This document shows, one piece after another, positions 7,914 to 15,593 of a stretch of 64,000 bases of DNA. This DNA comes from Aphanocapsa lilacina HA4352-LM1. Its GTDB lineage: Bacteria > Cyanobacteriota > Cyanobacteriia > Gloeobacterales > Gloeobacteraceae. Positions within the stretch are counted from its first letter, which is position 1. Each line of letters starts with the position of its first letter. The notes under the pieces are model-generated. The model had not been told where the DNA came from. It searched no databases and saw only the letters and a list, made by a program, of their open reading frames with translations. The position numbers were made by a program, and so were the translations under genes. The stretch covers positions 1 through 64,000 of the forward strand of contig JAHHGR010000004.1 in the NCBI GenBank assembly GCA_019359725.1, in the 5' to 3' direction.

Positions 7914-8843
7914 TCAAGGCAGTTCAACTGAGAGGGGTTTGGCGATGTGCGGCAGGCCCCAACCGAGTTTCTCGCGCAGCAGCGCGAAAAATTCGGGCGG
8001 CTGCAGACGAATCAGCCGGGTGCGGTAGCGGGCGCGGCGGATGCGCACCTGATCGCCCGGCCAGATGTAGCAGCCGGAGTTGCCGTCGAGTGAAAGAATC
8101 AGGTGCTGGTGGTTGGTGGGAGGATGGACTACCAGCGATTCGGTGTCGGCAAAGACCAGCCCCCGCGCCGCGAGCGAGTGGGGACAGATGGGGATGAGCT
8201 GCAGTACCTGCACGTCGGGGGTGATCACCGGCCCCCCGGCGGCGAGGGCGTAGGCGGTCGAACCGGTAGGGGTGGCGACGATCACTCCGTCGGCGGCGAT
8301 ATCGACGATGTTGTGGCGGCCGATGGCCACTTCGAAGTGGCAAATTCCCGAGAGCGGTTCTTTGTGCACCACCGCCTCGTTGAGGGCCAGGGCTTCCCAG
8401 ATGAGCCGCTCGTCGCGAAAGACGCGCACTTCGATCATCGAACGGTCTTCGAGGGCGTACTGGCCGGCGAGTAGCGTATCGATGGCCGGGTGGATTTGAT
8501 TGAGGTAGCCCTCGGTGAGAAAGCCCATGTGGCCGGTGTTGATGGCCAACAGGGGAATGTCGAAGGGGGCCACCTGGCGGGCGGCGGCCAGTACCGTGCC
8601 GTCGCCCCCCAGCACGATGGCGAAGGGCATCGCCTCGTCGAAACCTTCGGCCGCGAGCCGGTCGATGGGGGTGTGGCAGACGGGGCTGTCCAGCCGGGGG
8701 AAACCCAGGATACCGCCCCAGCCGGTAGTCTGGTAGACGCGGTAGCCCGCGTTCTGGAATTTTTCGGTCAACTCGGCCGCCGCCCGGGCGGCGGCCGGTT
8801 TGATGTCGTTGAAGATGATCCCGGCTTTGGGGAGGGCCATCAT
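7914..8843 (-). CDS. nadK: NAD kinase
   Basis: Phosphorylates NAD to NADP. The 309-residue sequence has the catalytic GGDGT motif in [16 protein letters not shown], the conserved [22 protein letters not shown] and the glycine-rich [16 protein letters not shown]. Two consecutive ATG codons occur at the start (8843 and 8840). The first lies 2 bp after the lipA stop, so the genes form an operon. A longer frame reaching into lipA is not the real start. Gloeobacter-like cyanobacteria usually carry two NAD kinases; this sequence alone does not tell which one this is. Confidence 0.93.
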   Translation of the reverse strand: MMALPKAGIIFNDIKPAAARAAAELTEKFQNAGYRVYQTTGWGGILGFPRLDSPVCHTPIDRLAAEGFDEAMPFAIVLGGDGTVLAAARQVAPFDIPLLAINTGHMGFLTEGYLNQIHPAIDTLLAGQYALEDRSMIEVRVFRDERLIWEALALNEAVVHKEPLSGICHFEVAIGRHNIVDIAADGVIVATPTGSTAYALAAGGPVITPDVQVLQLIPICPHSLAARGLVFADTESLVVHPPTNHQHLILSLDGNSGCYIWPGDQVRIRRARYRTRLIRLQPPEFFALLREKLGWGLPHIAKPLSVELP

Positions 8844-8845
8844 GG

Positions 8846-9706
8846 CTATTCCAGCTCGCCAGCGTGGTAGGAACTGCGCACTAGCGGTCCGGAGCGCACG
8901 TGGGCAAAGCCCAAATCGCGGGCGACGGCGCCCAGTTCGGCAAATTCGGCCGGGGTCCAGTACTTGTGCACCGGCAGGTGGTCCCTGGAGGGCTGGAGGT
9001 ACTGGCCGAGGGTGATCCGGTCGCAACCGACCTTGCGCAGGTCAAGCAACGTCTCGATCACTTCTTCGCGCGTCTCGCCGTGGCCCAGCATCAACCCCGA
9101 CTTGGTGAAAATCTTCGCATCCAGACGCTTGACGGCGGCAAGGACCGCCAAACTGCGCGCGTAGGTAGCGGCGCGGCGGGCGTAGCTTTGCAGGCGCTGT
9201 ACCGTCTCGATGTTGTGATTAAAGCAGACGGGCCGCGCGGCGACCACGGTGGCGATACACGCCTCTACACCGCGAAAATCCGGGATGAGTACTTCGATCT
9301 TAATCTCGGGGTTGCGCGCGCGGATGGATTCCATCGTGCGCACAAACCAGCCCGCACCCTGATCCGGCAGATCGTCGCGGGCCACCGAAGTGAGCACCAC
9401 ATACTTGAGTCCCAACAGCACCACCGACTCGGCGACTTTTTCAGGCTCCTGCGGGTCAAGGGGAAGAGCCTTGCCACCGGCAACCTGGCAGAAGCCGCAG
9501 GCGCGGGTGCACACGGGTCCCATCAACAAAAATGTCGCGGTCTTCTGCGCGTAGCACTCTGCGCGGTTCGGGCAGCGCCCCTCCTCGCAGATGGTGTGCA
9601 GCGAGCGCTGCTTGACGATCTTCTCGACCGTCGAGACTTGCGAGGCGGTGCCGATGGTGCGGCGCACCCACTCGGGCAGGCGGGAGCTGGCGGTTTGGTG
9701 AGGCAT
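8846..9706 (-). CDS. lipA: Lipoyl synthase
   Basis: A radical SAM enzyme that inserts two sulfurs into octanoyl groups to make lipoate, needed by GcvH and the 2-oxoacid dehydrogenases. Both clusters are visible: the auxiliary cluster in [13 protein letters not shown] (C-x4-C-x5-C) and the SAM cluster in CTRACGFC, with the C-terminal RSSYHAGE Ser ligand. I chose the ATG at 9706 ([13 protein letters not shown]), where family similarity begins, giving 286 residues. The longer frame adds 19 unsupported codons. It is transcribed with nadK. Confidence 0.95.
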   Translation of the reverse strand: MPHQTASSRLPEWVRRTIGTASQVSTVEKIVKQRSLHTICEEGRCPNRAECYAQKTATFLLMGPVCTRACGFCQVAGGKALPLDPQEPEKVAESVVLLGLKYVVLTSVARDDLPDQGAGWFVRTMESIRARNPEIKIEVLIPDFRGVEACIATVVAARPVCFNHNIETVQRLQSYARRAATYARSLAVLAAVKRLDAKIFTKSGLMLGHGETREEVIETLLDLRKVGCDRITLGQYLQPSRDHLPVHKYWTPAEFAELGAVARDLGFAHVRSGPLVRSSYHAGELE

Positions 9707-9719
9707 GGCGAGCGCGGAC

Positions 9720-10138
9720 GGATCGCCTTTCAGGATACCTTGACACTCGCCAAAGGGTCTCAAGCCCTCTCGTCAAACACACATCAAGATCGAATCCGTT
9801 CGCGACGCTTCCGGTCACAACGGTTGGGGTAGGCCTATCGGGTGCAAAGCTTATCAACAAATCCGAGCTTCGGGTAACAAACTGCGATGTTTTTGAACCG
9901 CCCTACCGGCCGTACGGTTGATTAACCAGACAGTTTCGCAAATGTTCTTCCGTAGCAAGCCAACCGTGTCACTAGATTGGCATAGCCCTCAAAGCCTCCC
10001 GGGAGCGGGCGTTGCCGTGTTGCAGGTTAATATTTGTTGAAAGCTGTTTTCGGAATAGAGGCCGCGTGGTAGCGTCGTAGCTAACGAAGGTGTTGCTTCA
10101 GGGCCAGTTCTCTCAACCCCCTACACTGGCCCCTTTTT
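9720..10138 (+). ncRNA. Candidate small RNA region ending in an orphan terminator
   Basis: The 480 bp between lipA (leftward) and the next leftward gene hold no convincing protein. A clear plus-strand terminator ends at 10138, yet no plus-strand gene precedes it, so an independent transcript is likely. An AT-rich ttaatat at 10028-10034 could be a -10 box but has no good -35 partner. I cannot match the sequence to 6S RNA, tmRNA or Yfr1. The 5' end given is only the left limit of the intergenic space. Confidence 0.35.
10101..10138 (+). terminator. Rho-independent terminator without an upstream gene
   Basis: An 8-bp stem gggccagt (10101-10108) pairs with actggccc (10125-10132), with a 16-nt loop and a TTTTT tail at 10134-10138. 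The tail orientation fits only plus-strand transcription, and the flanking genes on both sides are minus strand. Confidence 0.7.
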
Positions 10139-10186
10139 ATTGGCATTTTTACCGATTCCTACACAGGTGTTGACCTGCTGCAAACC

Positions 10187-10522
10187 TCACCGCCGCAAAA
10201 AGCGTTCCGGCGGTAGGGTCAATACCTTCGAGATGAACTGTATCCAGATGGCCGCAGCCACGGCGCTGCCGACGGCGAAGGCAAAAGGGTAGGTGATCGA
10301 GCCTGGGACACTGAAGATGAGCGGCAGACTGCCGATACCGACGGCGGCGGCGACCAGCAGGCCGATGTAGGGCAAAAGCAGCAACCGGGCGTCGCGCCTG
10401 AACACCGGTTGGGCGAGCAGGCCGAGCAGGGTGCGGCGCAGCGCGAGGCCGCAGCTCAAGGAGGCCAGGGCCGCCGCCAAGATCAAAAACAGCGGGCCGG
10501 GATCGATGGCGGACTCGGGCAC
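10187..10522 (-). CDS. Small membrane protein of unknown function
   Basis: A 111-residue protein with three or so hydrophobic segments (about residues 10-30, 45-70 and 75-95), a basic centre (FRRDARLLLLPY) and an Arg-rich tail. It begins with GTG at 10522. I do not recognise a family. It is divergent from gcvT, with about 87 bp between them for both promoters. Confidence 0.65.
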   Translation of the reverse strand: MPESAIDPGPLFLILAAALASLSCGLALRRTLLGLLAQPVFRRDARLLLLPYIGLLVAAAVGIGSLPLIFSVPGSITYPFAFAVGSAVAAAIWIQFISKVLTLPPERFLRR

Positions 10523-10609
10523 AGCGCAGCAGCCTCGCGGCAGTGATAAACAGAAGCCAGTGTACCAGCAGCCGTACTCGCGCCCGAGTCCCCCCGCGTA
10601 CTAGGATGC

Positions 10610-11713
10610 ATGGTGGCCCGTAGCCTGGGTTTGATGAGCGACCTCAAGCGCACCCCTCTTTACGCGCAGCACCTGCAGCTTGGTGCGCGCCTCGTTCCCT
10701 TCGGCGGCTGGGAGATGCCCCTGCAGTACAGCACCCTCACCGGCGAACACCGGGCCGTGCGCACCGGCGCGGGTCTTTTCGACATTTCCCACATGGGCAA
10801 GTACACCCTCTCGGGGCCGGACGTGCTGGCTCAGATCCAGCGGCTGGTGCCCTCGGATCTGGCCCGATTGCAACCCGGCCAGGCCCAGTACACCGTCCTG
10901 CTCAATGAGCAAGCTGGGATCATCGATGATCTCATTTTTTACTGCCGGAGTCCAGAGCATTGGGTGGTGATCGTCAACGGCGCCACCAACGACAAAGACC
11001 GCCGCTGGCTCGCAGAACACCTGCAGGGCGTTCACTTTGACGACCTCACCGGCACCCACACGCTGCTGGCGCTGCAGGGACCGGCGGCGGCCGAGACGCT
11101 GCAACCGCTGGTAGACATCGACCTTGCCCGGTTGGGCCGCTTTGGGCATGCCCAGGTCTCGCTGGTCGGCAAACCGGCTTTTCTGGCCAGGACCGGCTAT
11201 ACCGGTGAGGACGGCTTTGAGATGATGAGCCCCCAGCCCGCAGGCATCGCGCTGTGGCAGTCGCTCACGGCAGCCGGTGTACCGCCCTGCGGCCTTGGTG
11301 CCCGCGATACTTTGCGCCTTGAGGCGGCGATGCACCTGTACGGTCAGGACATGGATGAATCGACCACGCCGCTCGAAGCGTCTCTGGGCTGGGTGGTCGA
11401 TTGGGACAAGCCCGATTACCTCGGCCGGGAGATTTTGCTGGCCCAAAAGGCCCGCGGCACCGAGCGGCGGTTGGTCGGGCTCACCGTCGAAGGCCGGCAG
11501 ATTGCCCGCCACGGCTACGGCCTTTTTGACGGCGAGAGGCAGGTAGGAGTCGTCACCAGCGGCACCCTCACCCCGACGGTCGGGCGGCCCATTGCGCTTG
11601 CCTACGTGAGCACACCGCTGGCCCGCATCGGTTCGACGCTCGAAGTCGACATTCGTGGTCGCCGGGTTCCAGCCACCGTCATCAGGCGCCCCTTCTACCG
11701 CCGCGCGCTGTAA
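10610..11713 (+). CDS. gcvT: Aminomethyltransferase, glycine cleavage T protein
   Basis: Transfers the aminomethyl carbon from lipoyl-GcvH to tetrahydrofolate in glycine cleavage, important for photorespiratory glycine in cyanobacteria. The 367-residue sequence has typical blocks: [44 protein letters not shown] and [22 protein letters not shown] ribosome-binding stretch (tagga) precedes the ATG at 10610. An in-frame ATG at 10634 ([10 protein letters not shown]) matches the family start as well, so the first eight residues are optional. gcvH follows 37 bp downstream. Confidence 0.95.
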   Translation: MVARSLGLMSDLKRTPLYAQHLQLGARLVPFGGWEMPLQYSTLTGEHRAVRTGAGLFDISHMGKYTLSGPDVLAQIQRLVPSDLARLQPGQAQYTVLLNEQAGIIDDLIFYCRSPEHWVVIVNGATNDKDRRWLAEHLQGVHFDDLTGTHTLLALQGPAAAETLQPLVDIDLARLGRFGHAQVSLVGKPAFLARTGYTGEDGFEMMSPQPAGIALWQSLTAAGVPPCGLGARDTLRLEAAMHLYGQDMDESTTPLEASLGWVVDWDKPDYLGREILLAQKARGTERRLVGLTVEGRQIARHGYGLFDGERQVGVVTSGTLTPTVGRPIALAYVSTPLARIGSTLEVDIRGRRVPATVIRRPFYRRAL

Positions 11714-11750
11714 GATCCCTGTGTGACAAAAATGCAGAGGTAGGCGAACC

Positions 11751-12140
11751 ATGGCCCTGGAATATCCGGAGGAACTGAAGTATCTCGACTCCCACGAGTA
11801 CCTGCGCGTCGAGGGAGACACCGTGGTGGTGGGCGTCACGTCCTATGCCGTCGACCAACTCGGCGATATCGTCTTTGTCTCGCTTCCCGAGGAAGGAGAC
11901 CGTATCAACCGCGGCGACAGCTTCGGTTCGATCGAATCAGTCAAGGCGGTCGAGGAACTGTACGCTCCGCTCTCCGGAACGGTTCTATCGGTCAACACCG
12001 TCGCAGTCGAAGATCCGGCGCTCATCGGAAGCGATCCTTACGGCGACGGTTGGCTCATCAAGGTCCGCCTTGCTGATCCTGGCGACGAGTTGAGTGAAAC
12101 AATGAGCGCCGAGGAATACCGCGAGCGCGTCGAAGGCTGA
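11751..12140 (+). CDS. gcvH: Glycine cleavage system H protein
   Basis: The lipoyl carrier that shuttles the aminomethyl group between GcvP, GcvT and GcvL. It has 129 residues, the normal length. The lipoylated Lys lies in SIESVKAVEELYAP, and GDGWLIKV is conserved near the end. A purine-rich site (agaggtagg) precedes the ATG. It follows gcvT and ends 5 bp before the next small gene. GcvP is not in the window. Confidence 0.95.
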   Translation: MALEYPEELKYLDSHEYLRVEGDTVVVGVTSYAVDQLGDIVFVSLPEEGDRINRGDSFGSIESVKAVEELYAPLSGTVLSVNTVAVEDPALIGSDPYGDGWLIKVRLADPGDELSETMSAEEYRERVEG

Positions 12141-12145
12141 GCAAA

Positions 12146-12517
12146 ATGTTACGCACATTGCGCCGTTACAGCAGACAATCGCTCTGCATCGTCTCCGCCT
12201 TGCTGTTCATCACAAGCTGCAGCGGCAGCCCGAAGCTGGAGGGCCGGGTGAACAAAGTCTCAGCCCTGAAGGCCGATTTTGGGGCGGCCTGGCCCTTCAC
12301 CGTCGCCAAGGGTGAATTGGCCTGCGTGAATGGCATCCAACTGGTCTTCTTCGCGAACGGCCGCATCTACGCCCTTAACGAAGCTGCCGCCAGGCGCTAC
12401 GAACCCATCGACGCCATCCACGCGGCAGACCCGGATCCCCAGAAGCAGCAACAGGGTGTCAAGCTGTCGCTTGCACCGTTTCTGGAGAAGGGCCGGCAGC
12501 TGTGCGTAGAAAACTAA
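12146..12517 (+). CDS. Small lipoprotein, DUF2511/YebY-like
   Basis: A 123-residue protein with a basic N-terminus, a hydrophobic segment and a lipobox ending ITSC near residue 25, so it is probably an outer-membrane or periplasmic lipoprotein. The mature part contains FGAAWPFTVAKGELACVNG and NGRIYALN, which resembles the YebY/DUF2511 pattern. I am moderately sure of that family. It sits 5 bp after gcvH, which suggests co-transcription, but no functional link is evident. Confidence 0.7.
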   Translation: MLRTLRRYSRQSLCIVSALLFITSCSGSPKLEGRVNKVSALKADFGAAWPFTVAKGELACVNGIQLVFFANGRIYALNEAAARRYEPIDAIHAADPDPQKQQQGVKLSLAPFLEKGRQLCVEN

Positions 12518-12526
12518 GCCCGCGTC

Positions 12527-12832
12527 TTAAGTTTCCCTGCCCAGGGTGTTGCGCAGTACCTTGACCTCTTCGGCCGCCACGCGGGTGGCGGGCACTGCTC
12601 GACGCACCCAGCGATCGGCCCGCACGTAACGAAACTCAGAAATAATCAGGTCTTCACAGTAAGCGGTGGTGACCTGACGGGCACAATCGGCATATAGCTT
12701 CTCAAGCCGCCTGGTGCTGAGGTGGCTAGCCTGCTGGGCTTCCTCCGGCAACTCGTAGTCGGTGGCGAAGGCACCCTGGGCGTTCGTCGCCATCAAGATC
12801 GCTACGGCAAAAAGATGAATCAATCGCTTCAT
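12527..12832 (-). CDS. Small secreted protein of unknown function
   Basis: A 101-residue protein with a clear signal peptide (MKRLIHLFAVAILMATNAQGAFA, cleavage probably after AFA). The mature part has two cysteines (ADCARQ and YCEDL) that could form a disulfide. No family is recognised. It converges on the lipoprotein gene with 9 bp between the stops. Confidence 0.6.
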   Translation of the reverse strand: MKRLIHLFAVAILMATNAQGAFATDYELPEEAQQASHLSTRRLEKLYADCARQVTTAYCEDLIISEFRYVRADRWVRRAVPATRVAAEEVKVLRNTLGRET

Positions 12833-12946
12833 AGTTCCAGGCGCAATCGGCCTTTGCCCTACAATACTTACTTACAGCTAAACGGATTGAAGCGCTTTTG
12901 CCATGACCCCTGAGGCATAGGCTGCAAGAGGGAAATACAGACCCGT

Positions 12947-13219
12947 CTATCCAAAGTAACTCCACACCTGCAGCGCGCTACCGAATAACAACCAGCCGCC
13001 GATCACAGTCACTGCCAAGACCGTGAAATGATCCGCCGGTAGAACGGCCCGGCTCTCATTTTGAAACAGCACGTACAGACCCAACAGCAGCAGCCCGCCT
13101 GTCAACACCGCCAGATGCAAACTCCACAAGTTCCACACCCACTGGTTCGAAGGCTGCAGATGCAGGTGCAGCTGCTGAACGTACACGAGGCACTGAGTAT
13201 CCATCATTCCTCCGCCCAT
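12947..13219 (-). CDS. Small membrane protein of unknown function
   Basis: A 90-residue protein with a polar, His-rich N-terminus (VQQLHLHLQPSNQW) followed by two hydrophobic segments (about 30-50 and 65-85). No family is recognised. It has an ordinary ATG start at 13219. A tandem pair of Met codons a few residues in offers an alternative. Confidence 0.5.
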   Translation of the reverse strand: MGGGMMDTQCLVYVQQLHLHLQPSNQWVWNLWSLHLAVLTGGLLLLGLYVLFQNESRAVLPADHFTVLAVTVIGGWLLFGSALQVWSYFG

Positions 13220-13327
13220 GAGTATCGTTAATTATCGGCAGCTATTTTCACCAAATATAGCTTATGCAACCTCAATGGCAGGCAAAAGAAGCAACGCAAG
13301 AATTTAGAGTGGTACAGCTTTTGATTT

Positions 13328-13696
13328 TCAAGCCAGGCCCGGGGGGCTGAGCAAATTTTTGGCGTGCGCGGTCTGCACCAGCGCGGCAAGGCGCTCAGCT
13401 TCGGCCGTTGCCACCCGCCGCCCCAGGTTCGTCAATCGGTAGTACCGCCGCCGCTCGTCGTCGGACCCAGGGTCCGGCCGTTCGCCCCATTCTTCGATCC
13501 AGCCGTCACCCAGCAGGCGCTTGATCGACCCGTAGAGCGTTCCTGGCCCCAACCGGACTTTGTGTCGGGTGCGCTGTTCGATCTCCTGCATGATCCCGTA
13601 GCCGTGGCGCTCACCGTCCGCGAGCGACAGCAAAATTTGAAACACCGCCGGAGTCAGGGGCAGGTGGTCCTCGGGGTGAGCGGAAGTGGATTTCAT
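13328..13696 (-). CDS. PadR-family transcriptional regulator
   Basis: A 122-residue winged-helix repressor. The PadR signature is visible: FQILLSLADGERHGYGIMQEIE, then GPGTLYGSIKRLLGDGWIEE and RRRYYRLTNLGRRVA. Such proteins usually repress themselves and a neighbouring transporter or membrane gene. The only neighbours are the small membrane protein downstream and the broken gtrA-like gene upstream, so its target is unclear. Confidence 0.9.
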   Translation of the reverse strand: MKSTSAHPEDHLPLTPAVFQILLSLADGERHGYGIMQEIEQRTRHKVRLGPGTLYGSIKRLLGDGWIEEWGERPDPGSDDERRRYYRLTNLGRRVATAEAERLAALVQTAHAKNLLSPPGLA

Positions 13697-13707
13697 AGCT
13701 CAAGGAT

Positions 13708-13717
13708 GGATATATCC
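13708..13717. promoter_or_regulatory. Palindrome upstream of the PadR gene, candidate operator
   Basis: A perfect 10-bp palindrome, ggatatatcc, lies 12 bp upstream of the regulator start. Its position fits autoregulation by a dimeric winged-helix repressor. It is short, so it could be chance. Confidence 0.3.
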
Positions 13718-13807
13718 GGCATTGATAGGTTACGGAGGCCCGCAGGGACTGTCAAGATGGGACAGGGCCACCGGTGCGGGAGAGCAGCTAAAAATGGCAG
13801 GCAGCAC

Positions 13808-14077
13808 GGAGTCGGCCCAGTGGCGGGAGTGTTGAGCAGTTATTTTTTCAATGCGCGCTGGACGTTTCGGGAGCAGTTTCAGGCGAGCGACCGCTGCGCT
13901 GGACGGGCTCTGGGGCGATTTCTGGTGGTATCGGGGGTGTGCCTTGCCTTGAATACGGCCACATTTGCACTGGTGTTCAGCGGTTGGCAGGCAAGCCGAT
14001 AGGCGGCGCTGGCGGCGGCGACGGCGGTGACTTTTGTGTGCGGTTTCTGGCGCAACCGGGTCTGGACATTCCGTTAG
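13808..14077 (+). pseudogene. GtrA-family membrane protein remnant
   Basis: The frame reads SYFFNARWTFRE, then ALGRFLVVSGVCLALNTATFALVF, an in-frame TAG at 14000-14002, and continues in the same frame with AALAAATAVTFVCGFWRNRVWTFR before a final TAG at 14075-14077. The paired NxRWTF motifs and helices are those of GtrA proteins, flippase-like partners of glycosyltransferases. The first membrane helices are missing upstream. Both the nonsense codon and the lost N-terminus mark it as decayed. The rest of the gap from 13718 to 14351 has no gene I can support. Confidence 0.7.
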
Positions 14078-14166
14078 ACCGCCACGAAGCTCAGCCCTGC
14101 GATACACCCGCGTATCGCTACCGCCGCGCGATTCTGATAAGAGTTCTCCTTATATACTCACCCCTA

Positions 14167-14190
14167 CCCCAGCCTCGGCTGGGGTTTATT
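14167..14190 (+). terminator. Rho-independent terminator
   Basis: The stem ccccagcc (14167-14174) pairs with ggctgggg (14177-14184) across a very short loop and is followed by tttatt. Orientation is plus strand, so it would end transcripts from the GtrA remnant before the reductase gene. Confidence 0.65.
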
Positions 14191-14351
14191 TATAGGGGCC
14201 GCAAAGTACCGCCGATCACCGGCAACTGGCCCGGGAGGCCATCAAGCCAGGCGACCCCCGTACCCTCCGCCCGCTGCGCCCCAAATGCGGTAAAGTCCCT
14301 AACTGCGGACGCGGTGCGTGCCTGCTACAGTAGGGGTCGCCAGCTCACTTT

Positions 14352-15053
14352 ATGATGGTCGATTCGACCATGGCCACCTCGACCACCATCGTCCTCGGCA
14401 TGAGCGCCGACGGCAAAATTGCTCCGGCCGACCCCCTCGCCCCGAGGCGCTCGGACCCGGTCGACCACGCCCATCTTGAATATCAAACGTCCCTAGCGGA
14501 TCTGATCCTTATCGGCGCAGGCACCATCCGCATCGAGGGGCAAACCTATACCGTGAGAGACCCCCAGTGGATTGCCGCCCGCCAGGTGCGCGGCCAGCCG
14601 CCGCAGCCCATCACCTGTGTGGTCAGCCGCTCGCTCGCTCTGCCGCCGGATCTGCCGTTTTTTACGCAGCCTATCGAGCGCTGGATCTTGACGACTGAAC
14701 AGGCCGTAGCCCGCAACCCGCACCCGCACCTTGCCGAACTGGCGACCCTGGTGGCGGCGGGTGCGAACGAACTCGACTGGGAGCGCGCCTACGCCTTTTT
14801 TGCCGGGCGGGGCATCGGGCGGGTGGTGGCCCTCGGCGGCGGCGATCTGGTCGCAGCGCTGCTGGCGGCGGGACGTATCGACGATCTGTGGCTCACGGTC
14901 TGGCCGGTTATCTTCGGCGGGCGCGAGGCCACCACACCGGTCGAAGGCGCCGGTTTTGCACCGCTCAAGGCACCGGCCCTCGAACTGATTGAATGGCGCC
15001 AGACGGCCGGCGACTTGTTTTTGCACTACCGGGTGATCAAGCCATGCAGGTAA
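14352..15053 (+). CDS. RibD C-terminal-type reductase (DHFR-like fold)
   Basis: A 233-residue stand-alone homologue of the RibD reductase domain, which reduces the ribosylamino-pyrimidine intermediate of riboflavin synthesis with NADPH. Visible features are the N-terminal MSADGKIA, DLILIGAGTIRIEGQTYTVRDP and the nucleotide-binding VVALGGGDLVAALLAAGRIDDLWLT followed by PVIFGG. No deaminase domain is present, so it may act on riboflavin intermediates or be a relative of unknown substrate. Starts at 14352, 14355 or 14370 are all possible. It overlaps the next gene by 10 bp. Confidence 0.8.
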   Translation: MMVDSTMATSTTIVLGMSADGKIAPADPLAPRRSDPVDHAHLEYQTSLADLILIGAGTIRIEGQTYTVRDPQWIAARQVRGQPPQPITCVVSRSLALPPDLPFFTQPIERWILTTEQAVARNPHPHLAELATLVAAGANELDWERAYAFFAGRGIGRVVALGGGDLVAALLAAGRIDDLWLTVWPVIFGGREATTPVEGAGFAPLKAPALELIEWRQTAGDLFLHYRVIKPCR

Positions 15054-15553
15054 AAATCATCCGCAGCCACCGGCGCACCCGCAGCGTCAGCGCCCGGGCC
15101 GAGGGGGACGTGTTTGTCGTGCGCGCCCCCGTCCAGATGGACGATGCCGAGTTGCACCGGATTGTCGAGCGCCTCAAAAGCCGCTGGCTGAAGCGCGCCC
15201 ACTGCCCACTGCTCGACGACGACGAACTGGAGCGCCGCGCCCGCCAACTCAACCGCCACTATTTCGAGGGGCGTCTGGAGTGGCAATCGATTCGCTGGGT
15301 AACCAATCAGGAGGCGCGCTGGGGCAGTTGCACCCCGACTTTGGGCACCATTCGCCTCTCCCACCGCCTCGCAGCCCTGCCGACTTTTGTGCGCGACTAC
15401 GTGCTGGTGCACGAACTGGCGCATCTGGTCGAACCCAACCACGGTCCACGCTTCTGGGCGCTGGTCAACCGCTTCGAAAAAGCCGAGCGCGCCCGCGGCT
15501 ACCTGATGGCCCTGGGGCTGGGAGATATCGATCCGGCGGAACCCGAAGCCTGA
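15044..15553 (+). CDS. YgjP-type (M48/WLM-like) zinc metallopeptidase
   Basis: A 169-residue protein with the zinc motif HELAH in VRDYVLVHELAHLVEPNHGPRFW, where the downstream HGPRFW is the distinctive second block of the YgjP/DUF45 family. RWGSCTPTLGTIRLSHRL precedes it, also typical. Substrates of this family are unknown. It starts at ATG 15044 inside the end of the reductase gene, indicating translational coupling. Confidence 0.85.
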   Translation: MQVKIIRSHRRTRSVSARAEGDVFVVRAPVQMDDAELHRIVERLKSRWLKRAHCPLLDDDELERRARQLNRHYFEGRLEWQSIRWVTNQEARWGSCTPTLGTIRLSHRLAALPTFVRDYVLVHELAHLVEPNHGPRFWALVNRFEKAERARGYLMALGLGDIDPAEPEA

Positions 15554-15593
15554 GGGACTTAAAATAGCGGGTGTCGCACCCAACGTGTGCCCT

